15,576 nucleotides of DNA, from assembly GCA_021779435.1 (NCBI GenBank), contig JAJYAR010000018.1, forward strand, positions 1-15,576, read 5' to 3'. Positions 7,425-13,824 of this stretch are shown here, piece after piece; position 1 is the stretch's first letter, and the number at the start of each line of letters is the position of its first letter. Origin of the DNA: a bacterium (GTDB lineage Bacteria; Verrucomicrobiota; Verrucomicrobiae; JAJYAR01). The notes below the pieces were generated by a model. The model searched no databases. It was not told the origin of the DNA and saw only the letters and a program-made list of their open reading frames with translations. The position numbers and the translations under genes are program-made.

Positions 7425-8791
7425 GGCTCGGGCGTGTTCGTGCACACGTATCTCACCGCAGGCATGGTCTCCTCCAGTGCTTGCGGCATTGGCAGGTCCG
7501 CCAGCACGGTACCAGCCGCAAGCGCCTCCCCCGAAGCCGCGTAGGCGAGGTGGGCCAGATGAAGCGGCACCGCTCCCTCCGCCGCAATGCGACAGCCCGG
7601 ATCGAGAAAGAGCGCCCCGTTCCAAACCGCGCCGTTCTCCGGGCGCAGGGTCGCATTAAACGCGAACAACAACGTCGGCCTTTGCACACTCCCGAGTACG
7701 ATCGAAAGCCCCGCCCCGGGCTCTCCGATGATGACAAGGTGCAGGGGTGTCGCCGTCGCATCGCCCAGGCTGTCCGAGAGGGTGAGAGCCCGGTTCGGTT
7801 CACTCGAAGAAATCACGACCCAACTTCCCTGTGCCTGCCTGCCGTTCCAGCTTCCCTGGCCGGCAAGACCCAAGTCCATGGTTGCGCCATCCCCTGTGCG
7901 CACGAGGCCCGCTAATCGTGCGGTTTCGGCCTCGGAAACACCCAGATCGTGCCGAAGCGACGGCCCTGCCACGAGCGCCACCCGGTTGACGAAGGCCTGC
8001 GAGCACAGGTACTGGCAGAGGACAGCCACACTCGCCCGCCGCCGGTAATGATAAGGCCGGGTACCCGCGGAAAAAAGCGAGGTCACCTGGAAGACGTCGC
8101 GACCTGCGGCCAATCCCGGAGGCAGCGCGCTCAATAAGGGTTTCGAGGAAAGCTGTGAGGCGGGGACTCCCGTCTCGGATGGAAGTTCGTAAGCAAGGAT
8201 CGGATACCGACTGAGCGGCACCTCCAGTATCCTCGATTCCACCCGCACGGTCGCGCGGCGAGCCACCCCGAGCACCTTCCGACTCGCCGAAAACACCCAA
8301 ATGTCAGGCGGGTACTCCGCCACCCGCCCTCCCATCATCGCCCGCAGCTGGGGGCCGGCCACGGCCAGCAGGCTCGGCCCCGGTGATCCCAGCGGGTGCG
8401 TTCGCGCTGTCACGCCAGGATAAGAAGAAAACGAAGGAAGCGAGACGGGGGCTTCAACAGGCTCGATCGTCACGCCGCCCGAATCGAGCTTCGCCAATTC
8501 GGCTCGTGCCCCGTCCATCGGAGCCCCCTCGGGCGGCACCCGTTCGCTTTCCACCCGCCCCAAAACGGTCTCCGCCACCACCCTTTCGAGACGGTGGGCG
8601 AGGACCTCGTCCTGCCTCGCCGAGTCGTAGGCCCGCGACACGATCGCGGAGTTCGCAACGATCAGCGCACGAAGGCCCGCGATCGCGGCAATCCAACACA
8701 GCGTCAACATCATCAGAACCGCGACAAACCCCCGCGGCCCGCGAGGGTCGCGGACGCCCGCGAAGGACGAGCCTGGGATGGAGCTATTCAT
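7421..8791 (-). CDS. GspK/PilX-like minor pilin without Glu5
   Basis: A 456-residue protein. After a 21-residue leader ending RGPRG, the sequence FVAVLMMLTLCWIAAIAGLR forms a pilin-type hydrophobic helix in which +5 is Leu instead of Glu. Among pseudopilins the lack of Glu5 is characteristic of GspK, the large tip subunit, and PilX-like minor pilins are similar. The size and the position after the smaller pilin genes also fit a K-like role. The C-terminal body has no recognised domain and contains several Cys residues (VAVLCQYLCSQ, DPGCRIA, YVCTN). The ATG at 8791 makes an ATGA overlap with the upstream gene. The extension to 8872 is in the overlapping neighbour and lacks support. Confidence 0.7.
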   Translation of the reverse strand: MNSSIPGSSFAGVRDPRGPRGFVAVLMMLTLCWIAAIAGLRALIVANSAIVSRAYDSARQDEVLAHRLERVVAETVLGRVESERVPPEGAPMDGARAELAKLDSGGVTIEPVEAPVSLPSFSSYPGVTARTHPLGSPGPSLLAVAGPQLRAMMGGRVAEYPPDIWVFSASRKVLGVARRATVRVESRILEVPLSRYPILAYELPSETGVPASQLSSKPLLSALPPGLAAGRDVFQVTSLFSAGTRPYHYRRRASVAVLCQYLCSQAFVNRVALVAGPSLRHDLGVSEAETARLAGLVRTGDGATMDLGLAGQGSWNGRQAQGSWVVISSSEPNRALTLSDSLGDATATPLHLVIIGEPGAGLSIVLGSVQRPTLLFAFNATLRPENGAVWNGALFLDPGCRIAAEGAVPLHLAHLAYAASGEALAAGTVLADLPMPQALEETMPAVRYVCTNTPEP

Positions 8792-9633
8792 GGGTTGAGG
8801 CACAGCAAGTATCCAAATCGGGAAAACGCCCCCGTTTCGCCGGGCTCGGCCCGACTGCCGGCCCACAGCCACGGATCCGGGAAAAGCGCGACCGCAGGTC
8901 CCTCCTCAGAGGCTCCACCGGCCGGGCTGTAGCGGTACCAGGTGTGCATCGCCCCCACGAACGCGGATCGACGTGCTGCCGGTTCGGCAAAGGCGTAACA
9001 CTCCGCCGTTCCGTCGGCATCCCAAAGCCTGACCGTGTGCACCGTGTAGCGCGCGAATCCTCCGTAGCCATCCTTCACACTCGCCTCGACCTGCTCGACC
9101 TGGACGAGGCAAAGCGGCGCCAGCATTCCCGACCTCGGGCCGAACACGAGCACGGTGAACTCACCAGGCGCCGCGCTGGCTTTTTCCGGGCCGAGCTGAT
9201 CGGCATAGGCTGCATAAAAGCTGCCCGAATCCTCCGGCAGTCCGGCCGAGAGCGTCACCCCCGGCAGATGATCCGCCGCCAGCGGGCGGCCGAGGCGCAC
9301 GGGGGCCTCCGACTCCAGCCCGAGATGATCGCCACCGAACACGTACACGCATCGCGACGCGGCCAGATGATGTTGAAATACGGCATGGAGACGCACCGCG
9401 GAAGGAAAGACCGCATAGGTCGGCGCCACCGGCACCGACCGGCCGCCCACGGTGATTCTCGCCGGCACGGCCGATCTCACGAACACAAGCCAGGTCGCCA
9501 GTGACAGGCCTGCCACCACGCCGGTCGCCACCAGCACAATCAACAGTTCGCCAAGCACCATGCCGCTGCGGCACGCAGTCTGCGACCGCAGACCTGCGCG
9601 CTCCCAGGCAACAGTCTCTCCGATCAAAGGCAC
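8788..9633 (-). CDS. Type IV pilin-like / pseudopilin protein (GspJ-sized or larger)
   Basis: A 281-residue protein starting at GTG 9633, two bases after the previous stop. A 24-residue leader ends CRSG, followed by MVLGELLIVLVATGVVAGLS. This gives Gly at -1, Met at +1 and Glu at +5 (residue 29), a standard prepilin peptidase site with a hydrophobic helix. The soluble domain (about 60-281) has Tyr- and Phe-rich stretches and no recognised family. Its length is nearer to GspJ or PilW-type minor pilins than to a major subunit. A CTG at 9639 would overlap the previous stop as CTGA, but GTG is the more likely start. Confidence 0.75.
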   Translation of the reverse strand: MPLIGETVAWERAGLRSQTACRSGMVLGELLIVLVATGVVAGLSLATWLVFVRSAVPARITVGGRSVPVAPTYAVFPSAVRLHAVFQHHLAASRCVYVFGGDHLGLESEAPVRLGRPLAADHLPGVTLSAGLPEDSGSFYAAYADQLGPEKASAAPGEFTVLVFGPRSGMLAPLCLVQVEQVEASVKDGYGGFARYTVHTVRLWDADGTAECYAFAEPAARRSAFVGAMHTWYRYSPAGGASEEGPAVALFPDPWLWAGSRAEPGETGAFSRFGYLLCLNP

Positions 9634-9635
9634 GA

Positions 9636-10031
9636 TCAGCCCCCCGATGTGTACACCACCGGAATGCCATCCCGGTAGACCTGGGTCGCCTCACGGACTG
9701 AGCCATCCAGCCGAAGGATGAATCCTCCCTGCACGCTGAGGTAGTCGGAGGCCTGACCGTCGATCACCTGCGCCTCGACCAAAAGACGAAAACGGGAGGT
9801 ATCGTCGACCGATTCCTCCCATCGCGCCGCCGCGTCGGGATCGACGAGCGTGTAGGCGCAACGGGCTGCATTCAGGATCCTCGCCTTCCCTACCGCCGCC
9901 TCCTGGCGGGCCGTCGGAAGCAGGCGACCAAAGCCGCCGGTCAGCACAGTGCCCAGTAGGCCGATCACCACGACGACGATGATCGTCTCGGCCAAGCTGA
10001 AGCCTTTCGACCTGGAATCAGGGCCGGACAT
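9636..10031 (-). CDS. Small type IV pilin-like / pseudopilin protein (GspH/I-sized)
   Basis: A 131-residue protein: a 10-residue leader MSGPDSRSKG is followed by FSLAETIIVVVVIGLLGTVL, a textbook prepilin signal with Gly at -1, Phe at +1 and Glu at +5 (residue 15). The length fits a minor pseudopilin. The ATG at 10031 overlaps the end of the first pilin gene by 14 bases. A longer in-frame start at 10094 would give an unusually long leader lying wholly inside that gene, so the shorter one is preferred. No strong Shine-Dalgarno is seen. Confidence 0.82.
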   Translation of the reverse strand: MSGPDSRSKGFSLAETIIVVVVIGLLGTVLTGGFGRLLPTARQEAAVGKARILNAARCAYTLVDPDAAARWEESVDDTSRFRLLVEAQVIDGQASDYLSVQGGFILRLDGSVREATQVYRDGIPVVYTSGG

Positions 10032-10422
10032 TGCGCTCGCCGAGTTTCGCCGTGAAGCGCGGGGCAGTATTCGTGGTGCCGGCTTGAAATTCATAGGCGG
10101 CCGCGTTGACGTTTTTTTCCAGCCGGACCTCCATCGTCGCCCCGTTTTCGATCGTGGCGGGGATGGTCACTCCGGATGCCAGCGCGGAGATGGCCGCCGA
10201 GCCCGAGCCATACGTGCTCGTGTCGACGCCTCCGTTGTAAAGTGCGCTCATGTACTCGTTGAGCTTGTCGGCATTCCTCACTTTCGCGTGGTCGGTGAGG
10301 GCGTCGCGGACCCGGTTCACCGTGGGCACGGCAATGGTAGCCAGAAGCCCGATACAAACGATCACGATCAGCAGCTCGGCCATCGTGAATCCGCGGGTGC
10401 TGTGCAGTTTTTTGGGGTTCAT
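10018..10422 (-). CDS. GspG/PilA-like pilin, probable major subunit, first gene of the operon
   Basis: A 134-residue protein with an 11-residue leader MNPKKLHSTRG followed by FTMAELLIVIVCIGLLATIA. Cleavage after Gly11 would leave N-terminal Phe and Glu at +5 (residue 16). The helix ends in AVPTVNRVRDAL, as in GspG and PilA. The globular part is short (about 100 residues) and Ala/Thr/Asn-rich, with a single Cys in the helix, so no disulphide loop is expected. Being first and nearest the promoter fits a highly expressed major filament subunit. The start codon lacks a visible Shine-Dalgarno, and a leader hairpin ends two bases before it. Confidence 0.85.
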   Translation of the reverse strand: MNPKKLHSTRGFTMAELLIVIVCIGLLATIAVPTVNRVRDALTDHAKVRNADKLNEYMSALYNGGVDTSTYGSGSAAISALASGVTIPATIENGATMEVRLEKNVNAAAYEFQAGTTNTAPRFTAKLGERNVRP

Positions 10423-10424
10423 TT

Positions 10425-10452
10425 GGGTAACGTTGTTAAATAAACTTTACCC
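10425..10452 (-). repeat. Inverted repeat (possible leader hairpin) just upstream of the pilin start
   Basis: On the minus strand GGGTAA and TTACCC (6-base arms) are separated by 16 AT-rich bases. The second arm ends two bases before the ATG at 10422. In mRNA this could fold over the ribosome landing site of the first pilin gene. The stem is short, so this is tentative. Confidence 0.35.
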
Positions 10453-10481
10453 ATAAATGGCGCGCAAAATGCAGGTGTCAA
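10453..10481 (-). promoter_or_regulatory. Candidate sigma70-type promoter of the filament operon
   Basis: On the minus strand a perfect TTGACA (10481-10476) is followed after 17 bases by ATTTAT (10458-10453), a weak -10 match. It lies about 30 bases upstream of the first pilin start, in the only AT-rich gap before the operon. The -35 is convincing; the -10 is poor, so activation by a protein bound upstream is plausible. Confidence 0.4.
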
Positions 10482-10482
10482 T

Positions 10483-10501
10483 TAGTTATCTTCGATAACT
10501 A
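10483..10501. promoter_or_regulatory. Perfect palindrome upstream of the operon promoter, possible operator
   Basis: TAGTTATC-TTC-GATAACTA has perfect 8-base arms around a 3-base centre and lies one base upstream of the TTGACA -35 element. The placement suits a dimeric activator or repressor. It is AT-rich with no trailing T-run in either direction, so a rho-independent terminator for the hydrolase gene ending at 10533 is unlikely. Confidence 0.5.
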
Positions 10502-10532
10502 TTTCTACCTTTTCCTTCCGGATTCGCGACTC

Positions 10533-11531
10533 TTAGATGCAGACAGTGTCGCCCGGCTGCGGCGTCTGGAACGCCTGCTCGGGCAGTCCTGCGGCCGCCC
10601 TGGCCCACGCGAGCGCCTGCAGCGGCGCGTCCCGGGGCTCGTCGGTGAGCTGCCAGCAACCCCAGTGCATCGCGAGACTCACAGATGCTCCGAGGTCGCG
10701 ATGGATCCGCACGGCCTCTTCGGGATCGCAATGCTGCGGGGCCATGAACCAGCGCGGCTCATAGGCGCCGATCGGAATCAGCGCGAGGTCCGGCGCCCCG
10801 AGCCTGCTGCGGATGTCGGTGAACACTCCGGCGTCGTAGCCAGTGTCGCCGGTGAAATGCGCACGCCTGCCCACGGTTGCGATGGAAAACCCGCCCCAAA
10901 GCCGCCCGTTCCTCGGCCCCGTCAGACGCTTGCTCCAGTGGCGCGCGGGGGTGAGCGTCACCTCCACCCCAGGTACCGCCTCACAGTGCTGCCACCAATC
11001 CAGTTCGATCACCCGCTGCAATCCGGCCCTTCGACAAAGTCCGCCGTTCCCCAGCGGAGTCACCACCACCGGCTGAAACTCGCGTGCAAGCCGTCCGAGG
11101 GTCCGCAGGTCGCAGTGGTCGTAGTGATCGTGACTTAGAAGCACGACGTGTATCCGGGGAAGTGCTTCATAGGGAATTCCCGGCGCGTGCACCCGCCTGG
11201 GACCAAGCAGGCCCGCAGGCCCGACCCGCTCGCTCCAGACCGGATCGGTGAGGATCGCCGCCGGCCTGGATTGGATCAGGAAAGTCGCATGTCCGACCCA
11301 GGTGGCCAGCAACGCGTCGCCCTGGGGAACGGCGGGGGGCGGGCGCGATTCGACGCCGACCCGAGCGGGCCAGGCAGCGGGACGCGCTCCTGTTTTCCAA
11401 CGAAGAATCTCGCGGAGGGTGCGATTGACGTGCCCTGACGGGTTGAAGAATCGACGGCCGTCGCAGTGGTCGGAAACCGGAAAGGCTGCGGCATTCGGCC
11501 CCGGGGACTGGTTCGTCGCTTCATTTCCCAT
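10533..11531 (-). CDS. NAPE-PLD-like metallo-beta-lactamase-fold hydrolase
   Basis: A 332-residue protein of the MBL fold, Lactamase_B_2 / NAPE-PLD-like group. It shows the motif SHDHYDH (133-139) for the dinuclear zinc site, further metal-ligand candidates H198 (PARHWS) and D229 (FTGDTGYD), and H289 within AMHWGCWQLTDEP. DGRRFFNPSG near residue 24, GHATFLIQ (80-87) and LTDPVWSERVGP (94-105) are typical of this group, as is GAYEPRWFM with QHCDPEEAV. Relatives hydrolyse phosphodiester bonds such as those in N-acylphosphatidylethanolamine; the substrate here cannot be told. The ATG at 11531 is preferred because conserved sequence begins soon after it; the 54-residue upstream extension is low-complexity and would run into the divergent gene's upstream region. 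It is co-directional with the filament operon but separated by 110 bases including a promoter. Confidence 0.88.
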   Translation of the reverse strand: MGNEATNQSPGPNAAAFPVSDHCDGRRFFNPSGHVNRTLREILRWKTGARPAAWPARVGVESRPPPAVPQGDALLATWVGHATFLIQSRPAAILTDPVWSERVGPAGLLGPRRVHAPGIPYEALPRIHVVLLSHDHYDHCDLRTLGRLAREFQPVVVTPLGNGGLCRRAGLQRVIELDWWQHCEAVPGVEVTLTPARHWSKRLTGPRNGRLWGGFSIATVGRRAHFTGDTGYDAGVFTDIRSRLGAPDLALIPIGAYEPRWFMAPQHCDPEEAVRIHRDLGASVSLAMHWGCWQLTDEPRDAPLQALAWARAAAGLPEQAFQTPQPGDTVCI

Positions 11532-11619
11532 GCCCCCCAGCGTCTCCGCGCCGTGTTCCGGGTCAAACCGGCATCGCCTTTGCCGTTGCGTCCCGGACGA
11601 CGGGGCATTCTCTCGCCCC
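11532..11619. other. Divergent intergenic region between the hydrolase and rsmD
   Basis: These 88 bases must hold the start signals of both genes. I see no convincing -35/-10 pair or Shine-Dalgarno for rsmD. The one noticeable element is CCGGGTCAAACCGG at 11558-11571, whose core GGGTCAAACC recurs in the gap upstream of the 410-residue membrane protein. Confidence 0.3.
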
Positions 11620-12186
11620 ATGCGAATCAGTGGCGGAATGGCCAGGGGAATTCCTCTGAAAGCCCCCCCCGGCGAGGCCGTGCGCCCCGCCACAGACGGG
11701 ATGCGCCAGTCGCTGTTCTCGAGCCTCGGTGCGCGTGTCTCACGCGCGCGTTTCCTCGATCTGTTCGCGGGTAGCGGCGCTTACGGACTGGAGGCGCTTA
11801 GCCGCGGTGCCGCAGGCGGTGTCTTTGTCGAGCGCAGCGCGAAGGCGGCCGCCTGCCTGCGCCGCAATCTCGAGGCGGTCGCCCACTGTCTGGCGCACGA
11901 TCCTGCCGACCTTGCCAGGATCTCGGTGGTCGACGCGCTGTCCGCCGAGTCCGTCTGCGGAACGGCTCCCGATCTCGTGTTCATCGATCCGCCCTACGCG
12001 CAGATCGAGGCACTCGCCGGACCGCTGTTCGTCATGCTCGGCCGCCTGCTGGCAGTCTCGTCCGATCCGCTGGTCATGTTCGAAATGCCCGGAGAATGCA
12101 GCCTCGCCCCCGACGGCTGGACCTGTGCCAAACGCCTCGGACGCGGGGCCCGCCAGCCCTCCGTCGCCATCTTCCGCCGGACCTGA
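11620..12186 (+). CDS. rsmD: RsmD-family 16S rRNA (guanine-N2)-methyltransferase
   Basis: A 188-residue SAM-dependent methyltransferase of normal RsmD length, expected to methylate G966 (E. coli numbering) of 16S rRNA. Visible motifs: the N-terminal RISGGMARGIPLKAPPG, equivalent to 'RiigG..rGr.l..p.g'; RPATDGMRQSLFSSL (22-36), the 'RPTtdrvREalFniL' signature; motif I FLDLFAGSGAYGLEALSRGA (45-64); and the catalytic FIDPPY (121-126). The ATG at 11620 is chosen because homology starts immediately; the open frame continues upstream to 11248 but is antisense to the hydrolase. The stop overlaps the start of the next gene by one base (TGATG), so the regulator gene is probably co-transcribed. Confidence 0.93.
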   Translation: MRISGGMARGIPLKAPPGEAVRPATDGMRQSLFSSLGARVSRARFLDLFAGSGAYGLEALSRGAAGGVFVERSAKAAACLRRNLEAVAHCLAHDPADLARISVVDALSAESVCGTAPDLVFIDPPYAQIEALAGPLFVMLGRLLAVSSDPLVMFEMPGECSLAPDGWTCAKRLGRGARQPSVAIFRRT

Positions 12187-13460
12187 TGCCGACCGTGGAC
12201 TCGGCCACCCCACAGCGAGAGCCTGCGATCCCTCCGCCCGTCGGCACGGCGTCGGTCCAGTCGTCCCCTCCCGGCACGCGCCTGATTCACCGCACCCGGC
12301 CCAGCATCCTGATCGTGTTCGACACGCGCTTCGAGGAAAGCCGCGCCGTCCTCAAGGGGATTGTCGCCTATGAGCGCTCCCATGGACCCTGGTCTTTCTT
12401 CCTCGACGATTACCAAAAATCCGAAGCCGACCCCACCTGGGTGGCCGGAAGGCATTGGAACGGGGTCATCTCTCGGCACACCTCCCCTTCGCTCGCCCAG
12501 CGGTGCGCGGAGCACGGCCTTCCCCTGGTCGACCTCAACGACGGCCCGCCGATTCCGGGAGTCCCGAAGATCAGACCCGACAATATCGCCGTCGGACACC
12601 AGGGCGCCGAACACCTCATCGAACGCGGGTTCACCAGCCTCGCTTTCTGCAGTCAGGCATCCGACCTCTGGGCCTCCGAACGCAGGGACGGCTTCTCCGA
12701 GGCAGCCAAGCTCGCAGGGCACACGGTCTTCGTCCACGAACTCCAAGACAACGGGAACACGCATCCGAGCTGGGACGAAACCCGGGTCTCAGGACTGGTT
12801 CAATGGCTCCGCAGCCTTCCCAAACCGGTCGGCGTCATGGCGTGCAACGATCTTCACGCGCAGAACATCATCAGCGCCGCCCATCAGGCCGGTCTGCTGG
12901 TGCCGGAGGAGGTGGCGGTCCTTGGGGCGAACAACGACATCACGCGCTGCGAAATGGTTTATCCTTACCTGTCGAGCGTGGCGATGAACCATTTCCGAAG
13001 CGGATACCTCGCGGCCGAGACGCTCGACCAGCTCATGATGGGCGTGAAGCCCGACTCGTTCGATGTGCGGATCGATCCGCTGGAAGTCGTGACACGCCAA
13101 TCGACCGATCTGTTTGCCATTCGGGATCGGTGCATCGCGTCGGCATTGGCGTTCATCCGCGAGCGGGCCTGCTCAGGCGTGACAGTCGAACAGGTGCTTC
13201 AGCACGCCTCGGCCTCACGAAGCCTGCTTGAGAAGAAGTTCCGCGAACACCTCGGCATGTCGCCCCATGCGGTGATCCGCAAGATGCGGGTGACAAAGAT
13301 CAAACAGCTGCTCTACGAGACGGACTACCCGCTCAAGAAGATCGCCGAGCTCACCGGGTTCGAGCATGTCGAGTACATGTGCGTCCTCTTCAAGCGCGCG
13401 ACCGGCATCTCGCCGGGCGAATACCGCAAGCGGCAGCAGGCCAAGGTTCCGAAACAGTGA
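12186..13460 (+). CDS. XylR-like transcription regulator (LacI-type sensor plus AraC helix-turn-helix)
   Basis: A 424-residue regulator. After a variable 37-residue start, residues about 38-305 form a periplasmic-binding-protein-like sensor of the LacI/XylR type (ILIVFDTRFEESRAVLKGIV, RPDNIAVGHQGAEHLIERGF, VGVMACNDLHAQNIISAAHQ, VPEEVAVLGANND). Residues about 315-420 are an AraC-type DNA-binding domain with two helix-turn-helices, ending in KKIAELTGFEHVEYMCVLFKR and TGISPGEYR. Proteins of this design usually bind a sugar and control its catabolic genes, as E. coli XylR does; the group is expanded in Verrucomicrobiota. No sugar genes lie next to it, so its ligand and targets are unknown. The start at 12186 overlaps the rsmD stop by one base; the residues before 38 are weakly supported. 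Confidence 0.9.
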   Translation: MPTVDSATPQREPAIPPPVGTASVQSSPPGTRLIHRTRPSILIVFDTRFEESRAVLKGIVAYERSHGPWSFFLDDYQKSEADPTWVAGRHWNGVISRHTSPSLAQRCAEHGLPLVDLNDGPPIPGVPKIRPDNIAVGHQGAEHLIERGFTSLAFCSQASDLWASERRDGFSEAAKLAGHTVFVHELQDNGNTHPSWDETRVSGLVQWLRSLPKPVGVMACNDLHAQNIISAAHQAGLLVPEEVAVLGANNDITRCEMVYPYLSSVAMNHFRSGYLAAETLDQLMMGVKPDSFDVRIDPLEVVTRQSTDLFAIRDRCIASALAFIRERACSGVTVEQVLQHASASRSLLEKKFREHLGMSPHAVIRKMRVTKIKQLLYETDYPLKKIAELTGFEHVEYMCVLFKRATGISPGEYRKRQQAKVPKQ

Positions 13461-13512
13461 CCCACGGGCGTAGGCGCAACGTCCGTTTGACGCGCCGACG
13501 GGTATCGTCACG

Positions 13513-13824
13513 ATGGCCGCCGTGAGCCTCGTTCCCATGGTCTGGTTCTGGCGCGGCCTGAAGGGTCACAGCGTGACTTTTGCGGTGCTCTTTGCATCGC
13601 TGGTGCTCGGGTTCTCCCTGATGGGCGTCATCCACCGAGTGCTTGCGGACGTCGGGGTCCACTGGCTGTACGTCCTTCTGATCCCGATCTTCCTGGTGCG
13701 CTGGCTCTCCAAGCGCGAGGCCGTGTGGATCCCGGACGAGGCGCGTCGGCGCAGGATCGCGCGTTCGATCCTAGCCGTTTCGCTCGTTGTGGCGGTGGTG
13801 GCCGCGTGGGTGTTGAAGGCCTAG
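13513..13824 (+). CDS. Small three-helix membrane protein, unknown function
   Basis: A 103-residue protein with hydrophobic stretches at about 19-41, 49-64 and 85-101, separated by basic loops (RWLSKREA, RRRRIAR). I do not recognise a family. It starts 52 bases after the regulator gene, so read-through from rsmD and the regulator is possible. There is no obvious Shine-Dalgarno. The balanced pattern of charged loops and helices, and the absence of an equally convincing opposite-strand reading, argue that it is real. Its TAG stop shares the CTAG palindrome with the stop of the convergent gene. Confidence 0.65.
   Translation: MAAVSLVPMVWFWRGLKGHSVTFAVLFASLVLGFSLMGVIHRVLADVGVHWLYVLLIPIFLVRWLSKREAVWIPDEARRRRIARSILAVSLVVAVVAAWVLKA

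Noticed and set aside
6354..7544. Plus-strand open frame of 396 codons opposite the large pilin gene
   Set aside because: Low-complexity Arg/Pro/His-rich translation, no start signals, and the minus strand has a pilin helix and coupled start.
8383..9504. Plus-strand open frame of 373 codons spanning two pilin genes
   Set aside because: It crosses a gene junction antisense and has the composition of a GC-driven shadow.
10483..10501. Intrinsic terminator for the hydrolase gene ending at 10533
   Set aside because: The stem is AT-rich and no T-run follows on the minus strand, so an operator is the better reading.
11994..12764. Minus-strand open frame of 256 codons opposite rsmD and the regulator
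   Set aside because: It is antisense to two clear gene families and shows no motifs of its own.
12455..13231. Plus-strand open frame of 258 codons inside the regulator gene
   Set aside because: Frame-shifted reading of the regulator, Arg-rich and without domains.
13461..13512. Terminator after the regulator gene (GGCGC / GCGCC arms)
   Set aside because: Only five paired bases with a 14-base loop and no T-run.
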